IMG/VR virus record: IMGVR_UViG_3300044535_000237
Span: 1 to 59,396 of that record
DNA: 59,396 nucleotides
Reading direction: 5' to 3' (one strand)
Source: a virus
Made by a program: the position numbers and the translations under genes. The notes below the pieces were generated by a model that saw only the letters and a list, made by a program, of their open reading frames with translations, was not told the origin of the DNA and searched no databases. Positions 23,423-29,825 of this stretch are shown one piece after another; position 1 is the stretch's first letter, and each line of letters starts with the position of its first letter.

Positions 23423-25977
23423 AAACCTTGTAACTCCGTAGTATTGCCAGCTAAGCTAATTTTTGTAATGCGAACAGTAGCTTCAACTTGTACTTCGTAC
23501 TCAAGCCAACGGCCAGAAGGAAGGCGCAAAGGAAGAACATCCGAAATCGTGATTGTGTGCACAAGTGCGCCATCGCCATATAGTTTAAACGTCACTGGAT
23601 TTCCAGATGTCTGTTCACCAAAAACCTGAACCCATGCAAGAGTGGCCTGTACCGGAAACGTAGCCTTCATAGACTTCCATGTACCTGTGCGGTAAGTTGC
23701 GCCGCCATACACTTTCTGGATGCTTGTGCCGTTGGCAATGTAGAGTTGATCGTCAACTTTATTAGCGTAAGCTGCAGTAGCCGCCAGATCAAGTCTAGCT
23801 AATTTAGAAGATGCTACGTTAAACGTCAAACAACCAGCAGTGCCGTTGTTAAAAAACAAGTAATATACGTCCTCGTGAGCTTCTGCAAACATGGTTGTGG
23901 GCGACAGAGCTTGCCAGTCCTCGCGAGTGTACATACCCTTGGTAACGACTCGAATCCCATTAGGATCAGCAAGGCACAGGCCATCAGGAGAGGCGTACAA
24001 AACTCCGCCCTGCATAGACACAATGGAACGCTTAGACGCACAAGATTGCACGCTGTCTAGTTTCTGAGACGACATGGACGCAGAGTTAGCGCCAGAAATA
24101 AAATACGGATTGCCGAGAGTGCCAACAAACACAGTCTGACCAAATACGCCAAGCCCAACAATAGGGTGCTCTGTAGAAATTTGATACTCTACCGGCCACG
24201 CGTATGGGACGTAAGGCTCACAGAACGCAACAGTGTTGTCAAAGAACCCCGCCATTACGCCATTGGGCAAACCGACAAAACCACGTATATACGGGTTAGT
24301 ACCTACAACGGGTTTAGGATAAGAATCGCTTTGGCCGTCCATGCGATAGGGAGGCTCAGCCCACGTAACTGTTGGACAGTTTTCGCCTAATTGACTGCCA
24401 GTTTTAGTGTCCGTGTACGTTGCAGATGTAACAAGTAACTCTTCTACAAATTGAAAACCGGTAGCGGTAGAACCTGTACTGCTACGATAGATACGCCACT
24501 TCACAATGCTTCGAGTTGTATACGCTTCGCCTGACGAAGAGGCAGGTCGACCAATAGCCACAGAGTCGTTCTGGTCTAGTTCAATAAGCGCGGACACAGG
24601 ACTTGGTTCAGACTCTTCGCCAAAGTCAGTAACAAAGGTAACAATGTAGAAACGAGATTCAACTTTACGAACAACTGTTTCGCCAACAAACTTTGTGACG
24701 CCGCCCTGATTAACGATGTACGCAGAAATTGCGGTAACGTTTTCTGTAAGTTTTTTCCATCGTGCCAGCAGAGCGGCTTCCATAGTCTGCGTAGCAACAC
24801 GAGCCCGTGCTTGAATCTCTTGTACTCGAACGTTAAGCGTATTTCTGTCGTCGACGTTGGTTGTCAGTGCTGTGTTATACGCTGCAAGATCAACGTTATA
24901 TGTAGTAACAGCGGCGTCGTAAGTAACCCATGCAGCCGTACGTTGCCCCGTAGCGGTATTAATTTCGTCGGCAACGGTTGGTTTTACAGGAGCAGTTGGG
25001 CGCGAAAGAAGTGCCCCAAATGTGGCGGCAGAAAGAAGTCTATAGAAGTCTTTTGCTGCATCATCTAGCGCATCACGTTGAGACTTAGCTACTTTATCGG
25101 GGTTAAGGTCATTGGCAATGTCAGCCACAATCAAAGCAATTGCAGCATCGGTAAACACTTGCGTTCCGACTTTAGCTGGGCCAGCTTCTGCACCAAACTG
25201 AATAGCTTGAATAGCCGTAGTTAACGTTCCCTGCGTCAATCGGAAAGTAAACGGCAAAGCGGTAAGCGGTACATAAATTGTTGAACCAGATAAAGTTGCA
25301 CCTAGTTTTTCAAGGTCTAGCGCAAGGCCAATAGTAGAGGAGTTACTGACCGCAGCATACAAATTCCAATGGCTGCTAGATGGGATACCAGTAGGAAAAG
25401 ACAAGCTGTTAGCTGTGTACGGGCCACCATAAATAGTAGTTCCGGTAAAACGTGAATTTGGTTCGTTGGCAACTGGGTCTAACGTGCTTGCAATAATAGC
25501 CAAACGAATGGCCTCTGCAGCAGGGCCGTACAGAAATATGTTAGCTTCTTCTGTTGTAAATTCTTCAGTAGTATTTTTTGTAGTTGTAGGCTGCACTGGG
25601 CGCGGTACGCCAAGAACTCGATCAGAGCCGTTAACATCTACAAGTCGTGGGCGAGCTGAGCCATCGTCAATTGTGAAATAAGTTCGCTCCGACCGTTCGT
25701 CATCAATTTGGCCTTTGACATAGCTGCGCTCTACAGTACTGGATATCCATCCAGTAGTAACGTCAGAGTTAAATGTGCCATCGGCCTTGCGAGCAAACCG
25801 GTGTAGGGTCTTAGTACTGGCAGAGCACGAAGCAACAGTTAAGTCTGTTTTGACAGGACGAAATTCGTTAATGCTTGTAAAAAGGTTGCGGTTTTCCTGA
25901 GCAGCGCTCTCTGGCAGGGCGCGTGCTGATATGGAGGGCATCTCCCCACCAAAAGTATCTACTTTAATAATAGCCAT
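23419..25977 (-). CDS. Tail nozzle-like virion protein
   Basis: An 852-residue protein starting MAIIKVDTFGGEMPSISARALP, an N-terminus seen often in podovirus-like environmental phages. Long beta-rich stretches (GLGVFGQTVFVGTLGNPYFI, GGVLYASPDGLCLAD) suggest a beta-propeller-like core, as in tail nozzles such as P22 gp10. An internal helical insertion lies near residues 280-390. It is followed directly by the tip protein gene, consistent with a distal tail location. The family was assigned from general features. Confidence 0.6.
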   Translation of the reverse strand: MAIIKVDTFGGEMPSISARALPESAAQENRNLFTSINEFRPVKTDLTVASCSASTKTLHRFARKADGTFNSDVTTGWISSTVERSYVKGQIDDERSERTYFTIDDGSARPRLVDVNGSDRVLGVPRPVQPTTTKNTTEEFTTEEANIFLYGPAAEAIRLAIIASTLDPVANEPNSRFTGTTIYGGPYTANSLSFPTGIPSSSHWNLYAAVSNSSTIGLALDLEKLGATLSGSTIYVPLTALPFTFRLTQGTLTTAIQAIQFGAEAGPAKVGTQVFTDAAIALIVADIANDLNPDKVAKSQRDALDDAAKDFYRLLSAATFGALLSRPTAPVKPTVADEINTATGQRTAAWVTYDAAVTTYNVDLAAYNTALTTNVDDRNTLNVRVQEIQARARVATQTMEAALLARWKKLTENVTAISAYIVNQGGVTKFVGETVVRKVESRFYIVTFVTDFGEESEPSPVSALIELDQNDSVAIGRPASSSGEAYTTRSIVKWRIYRSSTGSTATGFQFVEELLVTSATYTDTKTGSQLGENCPTVTWAEPPYRMDGQSDSYPKPVVGTNPYIRGFVGLPNGVMAGFFDNTVAFCEPYVPYAWPVEYQISTEHPIVGLGVFGQTVFVGTLGNPYFISGANSASMSSQKLDSVQSCASKRSIVSMQGGVLYASPDGLCLADPNGIRVVTKGMYTREDWQALSPTTMFAEAHEDVYYLFFNNGTAGCLTFNVASSKLARLDLAATAAYANKVDDQLYIANGTSIQKVYGGATYRTGTWKSMKATFPVQATLAWVQVFGEQTSGNPVTFKLYGDGALVHTITISDVLPLRLPSGRWLEYEVQVEATVRITKISLAGNTTELQGL

Positions 25978-26009
25978 TGGTTGTCCTTGCGTCTAGGCAC
26001 ATTGTAGTA

Positions 26010-26624
26010 TTAACCGCCCAATACAGCTATAGCATGCGTAATGTGTTTAATGCGATCCTCAAGCCCAATCGTACCGCCGTTAATCCGCTTTGTCATTGTT
26101 AAAAAATCCCGAGTATCGGCGTATTGGTTAAGGTTATGGGTTTGCCAAAACCAGCCCGCGGTTTGCGCGGCGTACTTGGGAGTACGGACAAGTTCGGGCT
26201 CCATTACAAAGTCCACACCGAGGGCTTTGCCAGCGTGGAAAAAATTGCTATGCCCAGTTAACTGTAAAAATCCGGAGCCACGAAACCTGAACCCATCTCC
26301 AGAAGCCTCATCTCGATTGCCCATACGGTTCCCGTAAATGCGATTGGCGATCTTACGTGGCTGTTTCTCATAGGCAGCAGCTTCCTCGGGTGTGAAGCCC
26401 CATGCGCGTTTAGGCGTCCGCGGGAACAGTTTGAGTAGGGTAGCGGCGCGGTAGTTCAGGTTCTCTTCCATGATCTTAAAGTTACCGCATTCGTGGCCGC
26501 ACTGACCTATCCAGCTGGCTTGTTGTGGAGCCGTAAAGATATTGAACTTATCAAAAGTTTCGTTAAACGCATCTGCAAGAGATGGGTCTATGTGCATTTG
26601 TTTTAGTTGGTCAGGACTTACCAT
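26010..26624 (-). CDS. Endolysin, chitinase-class (GH19) lysozyme
   Basis: A 204-residue muralytic enzyme. The GH19 core is visible: GQCGHECGNF with the likely catalytic Glu45, EENLNY, a YGNRMGN segment, and GDGFRFRGSGFLQLTG. It cleaves peptidoglycan glycan strands at lysis. There is no signal peptide, so it needs a holin. Its first 14 bases overlap the end of the i-spanin gene. Confidence 0.9.
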   Translation of the reverse strand: MVSPDQLKQMHIDPSLADAFNETFDKFNIFTAPQQASWIGQCGHECGNFKIMEENLNYRAATLLKLFPRTPKRAWGFTPEEAAAYEKQPRKIANRIYGNRMGNRDEASGDGFRFRGSGFLQLTGHSNFFHAGKALGVDFVMEPELVRTPKYAAQTAGWFWQTHNLNQYADTRDFLTMTKRINGGTIGLEDRIKHITHAIAVLGG

Positions 26625-27108
26625 TTAAGAGGTTCCTTACTTCGTTGTATGAATCTACGCAAGCATTTAGTGCAACAGTATTACGATCGCCTTGGGCAAC
26701 TATTTCCGCGATGGCGTCGATTGTTGCTCTTTCGGCGTCAGAAGCTGTATCAGTCGGTCTGTCAGGTTCACGGGCTGCTTCTGTATTTGCGCTGGCAACG
26801 GGGGAACTTGCGGGGGCTTGTACGTTACTTGGGGCGCAGAGGCGCAGCTTGCCAGCACGATTGGCAACAGCAAGAGCAGAAGTTTTTTTGTTGATGGCAT
26901 CATTAGCCTCCTGTAATTTGGCGGATTGTTGATTAAGTTTTTCACCCAAGTTTTGCTCGATTTGACGAGCTTCATCATTCTTTTTGGCAATGGCAATCTT
27001 CATATCATTATCCCGCTCCAACCACCCGTAATGATGGCCAACACGGTACGTACCGAACAAAGATACAAGAACGCCAACAATTAACCAAGGGAGTGGGATA
27101 GGTAACAT
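26611..27108 (-). CDS. i-spanin (Rz-like)
   Basis: A 165-residue protein with one N-terminal membrane segment (PLPWLIVGVLVSLFGTYRVG), then a charged periplasmic coiled coil (NDEARQIEQNLGEKLNQQSAKL) and a Pro/Ala-rich linker. This is the Rz design: inner-membrane spanin that fuses inner and outer membranes with its lipoprotein partner. The partner gene is nested inside it in another frame (26700-26900), which strongly supports the call. Confidence 0.85.
   Translation of the reverse strand: MLPIPLPWLIVGVLVSLFGTYRVGHHYGWLERDNDMKIAIAKKNDEARQIEQNLGEKLNQQSAKLQEANDAINKKTSALAVANRAGKLRLCAPSNVQAPASSPVASANTEAAREPDRPTDTASDAERATIDAIAEIVAQGDRNTVALNACVDSYNEVRNLLNGKS
26700..26900 (-). CDS. o-spanin lipoprotein (Rz1-like), nested in Rz
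   Basis: A 66-residue lipoprotein wholly inside the i-spanin gene in a different frame. The signal MPSTKKLLLLLLPIVLASC ends in a lipobox with Cys19; the mature part is Pro-rich (APQVTYKPPQVPPLPAQ), as in Rz1. AGGAGG lies just upstream of the tandem ATGs at 26903 and 26900; the second has better spacing. It is anchored in the outer membrane and pairs with the i-spanin. Confidence 0.85.
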   Translation of the reverse strand: MPSTKKLLLLLLPIVLASCASAPQVTYKPPQVPPLPAQIQKQPVNLTDRLIQLLTPKEQQSTPSRK

Positions 27109-27647
27109 TATTCAGATTCCTTACGGGCTGCTGCGATTTCTTCGCGTTCCTCATCGGGCTCCATGTGCTCAGGAGGCGTAGTCGGCGGTGGGCCGGGTGT
27201 CCATGACTCGTCCAGTTCTGGGTTAGTCCAGACAGGCATAGCACCAAATGGTTGAGAGGGTAAGCCATACGCAGATTGCGGAGGAGCGTAATTACTGTTG
27301 GGCATGCCGTAGCCGCCGTAGCCACCACTCATACCGCCCATCATTGGTGGGCAACCATGTTGCATTGGAGGTTGTGGATTAAACATCTTAGAAGCCGCAC
27401 CTGCCGCTCGCTTGGTCATCACCCCGCCAATACCGCCAACGATAAGTAATACTATATCATTAAGCATCTTTGTGTAGGCTTGGTCAATCGGAGCCATACT
27501 TTTAATCGGTTGTGTGACGAACGTCACAGAGTAAAGCAAAGCAATTACGATAAAGCACAAGATGCAGGTCACGACTATAACTACAAAGCCCCAGACCCTG
27601 ACTTCAAATTCTTCAGTTGTTAGGTTTGGTTTCTGATTGGACGTCAT
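27108..27647 (-). CDS. Two-TM membrane protein, holin candidate
   Basis: A 179-residue protein with a strong membrane segment at about 18-45 (VWGFVVIVVTCILCFIVIAL) and a second near 63-78 (DIVLLIVGGIGGVMT). A Pro/Gly/Met-rich tail and a charged C-terminus (EPDEEREEIAAARKE) follow. Two membrane segments plus a charged tail directly next to the spanin and endolysin genes fit a class II holin, but several neighbours are also possible. Its TAA overlaps the i-spanin ATG (TAATG). Confidence 0.55.
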   Translation of the reverse strand: MTSNQKPNLTTEEFEVRVWGFVVIVVTCILCFIVIALLYSVTFVTQPIKSMAPIDQAYTKMLNDIVLLIVGGIGGVMTKRAAGAASKMFNPQPPMQHGCPPMMGGMSGGYGGYGMPNSNYAPPQSAYGLPSQPFGAMPVWTNPELDESWTPGPPPTTPPEHMEPDEEREEIAAARKESE

Positions 27648-27816
27648 TGATTTTCTTCTCCAAGATAGGGGCTACCAAGTATTCGGGGCACTGCTGGGTA
27701 AACAAACACTTCGGTTTCTGGCACTCCTCGGCATGGAAGTGGTCAGGATTCTGGCACTTGTACCGATAGCGGTCTTCACATCCAGCAAGTAGGAGGATCA
27801 ATAGCAGATATCTCAT
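27613..27816 (-). CDS. Small Cys-rich lipoprotein
   Basis: A 67-residue protein with a minimal lipoprotein signal, MRYLLLILLLAGC, and a mature part with further cysteines (YKCQNPDHFHAEECQKPKC, QQCPEY). It is likely exported and lipid-modified. It might be an envelope or superinfection-exclusion factor; no family is recognised. It overlaps both neighbours. Confidence 0.65.
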   Translation of the reverse strand: MRYLLLILLLAGCEDRYRYKCQNPDHFHAEECQKPKCLFTQQCPEYLVAPILEKKINDVQSETKPNN

Positions 27817-27983
27817 ACTCTGACATCCACGGCTTTAGCCCATTGAGTCTTAATCTCTTGGGCTTTTTGTTGTTGGTCAGCCTGTCGACTTAGTTCAGCC
27901 AAACGCTGCATATTCTGTTGATGGATCACTCGGTGAGCCTCTGACAACATTTTTGCGTTCTGTTGGTAAGTGGTAATTCTCAT
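27813..27983 (-). CDS. Small Gln-rich helical protein
   Basis: A 56-residue frame, MRITTYQQNAKMLSEAHR to AKAVDVRV, predicted as one long Gln-rich helix. It starts on an ATGA overlap with the upstream gene and ends on another with the lipoprotein gene, so position supports it. Function unknown; possibly a structural small coiled coil. Confidence 0.5.
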   Translation of the reverse strand: MRITTYQQNAKMLSEAHRVIHQQNMQRLAELSRQADQQQKAQEIKTQWAKAVDVRV

Positions 27984-28135
27984 TTGCCCAAGCCAACCTT
28001 TCCAAGTAGGAGATTAACAATTTTGTCCGACAAATCGTCAGGCAAGAACTTCAGAAAACCTAAGAAATACAAAGCCACACATCCGTAAACGAATATCTTG
28101 AGGCACATGTCAAAGGTCTTCTGGTACTCATTCAC
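27980..28135 (-). CDS. Small single-TM protein
   Basis: A 51-residue protein with a GTG start that overlaps the upstream TGA (GTGA) behind AAGGTG. One membrane segment is clear (KIFVYGCVALYFLGFLKFL), followed by a short charged, amphipathic C-terminus. The gene overlaps its downstream neighbour by 4 bases. A role as holin, antiholin or lysis accessory is possible. Confidence 0.55.
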   Translation of the reverse strand: MNEYQKTFDMCLKIFVYGCVALYFLGFLKFLPDDLSDKIVNLLLGKVGLGK

Positions 28136-28626
28136 CGACCACACCTTCTGGTTGTTTGACAGAATTCCATCAACTCATAGATACCAATTGCCACCAAGAA
28201 CAGAACAAACGCACAGCCGCCAAGGATCACGGCCAGCTCATTTAACTCTGCTTCTTTTTCTTTGGCTTTCTTATCGGCCCGCTCTAGGGCACGAAGTTCT
28301 CTTGCATCATCAATGTCCATCTGGTCTTGACGGGCTTTAATCTTATTCCACACGTCTATCTTGCCTGTGGTCATAAAGAGCATTTTGAGCTCCTCTTCAA
28401 ACGCACGGGCCTGTTCAAGCGCCATCTCAATCTGTAGCGCGGTTCCCATGTTGGAACCCTTGCTTTTCTTTGTCTCAATCAGGGCTTTGGTGGCTGTGCT
28501 TTTTGCGTCAAATAACTTCCCGATCATCGGCGCAAGCGAGCCAAGATCATTGGCCACCGCACTGGCCTTCTTAACCATCGAGATTGCTGACTGTATGCCA
28601 GCTAGGGCTGTCATCGGATCAATCAT
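28132..28626 (-). CDS. Helical protein with C-terminal TM
   Basis: A 164-residue protein starting MIDPMTALAGIQSAISMVKK. Residues 1-110 are amphipathic helices, then a charged coiled coil (ALERADKKAKEKEAELNEL), then a membrane segment (AVILGGCAFVLFLVAIGIYEL). I chose ATG 28626 because it overlaps the previous stop as ATGA; an upstream ATG at 28647 lacks a ribosome site. Similar proteins occur near lysis genes of aquatic phages. It could be a holin-like tether. Confidence 0.6.
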   Translation of the reverse strand: MIDPMTALAGIQSAISMVKKASAVANDLGSLAPMIGKLFDAKSTATKALIETKKSKGSNMGTALQIEMALEQARAFEEELKMLFMTTGKIDVWNKIKARQDQMDIDDARELRALERADKKAKEKEAELNELAVILGGCAFVLFLVAIGIYELMEFCQTTRRCGR

Positions 28627-28748
28627 TTCCGTTCTACCTTTTTCCATTCAATACAGTAGACCCTCCGGTTGTAAACATCACCAACCCAAGTCCACTTAAC
28701 ACATCTGTATTCAATAGATACAGCCAGCAAAATTATGGATAGCACCAT
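28623..28748 (-). CDS. Tiny TM-anchored protein
   Basis: A 41-residue protein: MVLSIILLAVSIEYRC forms a short membrane anchor or uncleaved signal, followed by KWTWVGDVYNRRVYCIEW. Its stop overlaps the next start (ATGA) and its start lies within the end of the 30-residue gene upstream. The conserved Trp/Tyr/Cys-rich ectodomain recalls small conserved phage proteins, but I cannot name a family. Confidence 0.5.
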   Translation of the reverse strand: MVLSIILLAVSIEYRCVKWTWVGDVYNRRVYCIEWKKVERK

Positions 28749-28825
28749 ACAACGACGTACGTGCCCCAGATTACAAAACCGGTAATACCGACCGCCGCAA
28801 TAATTGCTTCGGCCCAGTCTCTCAT
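28733..28825 (-). CDS. 30-residue membrane peptide
   Basis: A complete frame MRDWAEAIIAAVGITGFV to WCYP, almost entirely one membrane helix. TTAGGG lies nine bases before the ATG, and the gene begins one base after the stop of the XhlA-like gene. Its size and hydrophobicity fit a tiny pinholin or antiholin-like peptide; this is inference. Confidence 0.5.
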   Translation of the reverse strand: MRDWAEAIIAAVGITGFVIWGTYVVVWCYP

Positions 28826-28826
28826 T

Positions 28827-29021
28827 TTACAGCCCTAACACTTTTTTGACAAATTCCGCAGCCACACCGGGGCCAAACAAAACGGCTAGCATTACAGCGT
28901 ACAGCATGTACTCAATGTTCCGCATGCGGTCTTTTCCGCTATCGAGTTTGCCCTCAATAGACCTGTATCGTTCAGCGCAGACAGCTTCGTGCACAGCCAA
29001 TTTTGTTTCCACCGTTTCCAT
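28827..29021 (-). CDS. XhlA-like hemolysin/holin accessory protein
   Basis: A 64-residue protein: an N-terminal helix (METVETKLAVHEAVCAERY) and charged linker, then a C-terminal membrane segment (YMLYAVMLAVLFGPGVAAEF). This matches XhlA-type membrane-anchored lysis accessory proteins. ATG 29021 is chosen because AAGGA precedes it; an upstream start at 29042 has a hairpin in place of a ribosome site. Confidence 0.65.
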   Translation of the reverse strand: METVETKLAVHEAVCAERYRSIEGKLDSGKDRMRNIEYMLYAVMLAVLFGPGVAAEFVKKVLGL

Positions 29022-29036
29022 AAAATTCCTTGAAGA

Positions 29037-29054
29037 AGCCACCCGAAGGTGGCT
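29037..29054 (-). terminator. UUCG-capped intergenic hairpin
   Basis: On the minus strand AGCCACC-TTCG-GGTGGCT forms a 7-bp stem with a very stable tetraloop, followed by TCTTC rather than a pure T tract. It lies between two short genes and may be a weak terminator or an mRNA-stabilising element. Confidence 0.5.
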
Positions 29055-29059
29055 GGTTC

Positions 29060-29296
29060 TTAGTTTGCTACTACGTCAGTCACGGCCTCTTCAGGCTTGG
29101 CTTCCAACGCATCTTTTAACATTCTGAAGAAGGCATCTCTGCCTACTTGCAACTGATCCACATTGAATCGTGCTGAGTCTAGTTTGCGATCTAGGTCTGC
29201 AACATGGTTTAGCAGCGCCTGTTGTTGCTGCGTCATGTCTTCAAACTTGTACTCTACGCCGTCGATAGTCACTGGGGTCTTTTCATTTTTTCCCAT
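29060..29296 (-). CDS. Small conserved coiled-coil protein
   Basis: A 78-residue protein starting MGKNEKTPVTIDGVEYKFED. A short beta-hairpin (VTIDGVEYKF) is followed by long helices (LLNHVADLDRKLDSARFNV). This domain order is common in phage proteins encoded after fibre genes. AAAGGA precedes the ATG. Function unknown. Confidence 0.6.
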   Translation of the reverse strand: MGKNEKTPVTIDGVEYKFEDMTQQQQALLNHVADLDRKLDSARFNVDQLQVGRDAFFRMLKDALEAKPEEAVTDVVAN

Positions 29297-29313
29297 GATT
29301 TTCCTTTTATGCG

Positions 29314-29335
29314 CCACCAAGATCAGGTGGTGGCT
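29314..29335 (-). other. Second intergenic hairpin
   Basis: GCCACC and GGTGGC pair across a 10-base spacer between two small late genes. It has the same stem sequence as the hairpin at 29037-29054 but no T tract on the minus strand. A role in mRNA processing or stability is possible. Confidence 0.35.
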
Positions 29336-29340
29336 TCCTG

Positions 29341-29562
29341 TTATGCGGATGCGGCTTGCAGAGGTGCCAAGTTTTCTGTTGTCCAGTAGTCTTTAGCCAA
29401 CATGATTGTCAGATGCTCTTTGTTACGAGCAAGGCAATCAGCCCATTCGGCATCAGTCATGCGTTCTGGTTTACCTGCGTTAATTAAATTAACTGAGTCC
29501 ATTGCGGCGCTGTAGTGCTTGGCAATTTGTTCTGCGGTTGGGGTTTGAGTTTCGATAGTCAT
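29341..29562 (-). CDS. Hypothetical small late protein
   Basis: A 73-residue acidic, mostly helical protein (AEQIAKHYSAAMDSVNL, MTDAEWADCLARNKEHL). GAAAGGAAAA precedes the ATG. It sits between fibre genes and the lysis cassette with two other small proteins of similar size. No family is recognised. Confidence 0.55.
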   Translation of the reverse strand: MTIETQTPTAEQIAKHYSAAMDSVNLINAGKPERMTDAEWADCLARNKEHLTIMLAKDYWTTENLAPLQAASA

Positions 29563-29572
29563 GATTTTCCTT

Positions 29573-29815
29573 TCAGTTGTTAAATTTAGCGTTGATTTGT
29601 TCTTCTAAATTAGAACGAACAGTCTCTGCCCATTGGTCAATTTGTTCTTGCGTCCATTGCAGTTTTGGTTTGTAGTCATCGCCTCCAAAAGAAAACACAG
29701 AATTTGCAGTTTTTGTAATGTTGTCTGATACGCCATTCATTTCACAAAATAAAGTTGATGCGTAACCACGCTCATCTTCTTTAAGATGTTTTACGTTCCA
29801 AGAAAATTCAAGCAT
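29573..29815 (-). CDS. Hypothetical small late protein, DUF7936-like
   Basis: An 80-residue protein that starts MLEFSWNVKHLKED, with an aromatic beta-rich N-terminus and a helical C-terminus (WTQEQIDQWAETVRSNL). The FSWNV opening resembles small phage proteins grouped as DUF7936; the match is tentative. GAGGA precedes the ATG, and the gene lies 10 bases after the third repeat fibre. Confidence 0.5.
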   Translation of the reverse strand: MLEFSWNVKHLKEDERGYASTLFCEMNGVSDNITKTANSVFSFGGDDYKPKLQWTQEQIDQWAETVRSNLEEQINAKFNN

Positions 29816-29825
29816 TTGTTATTCC

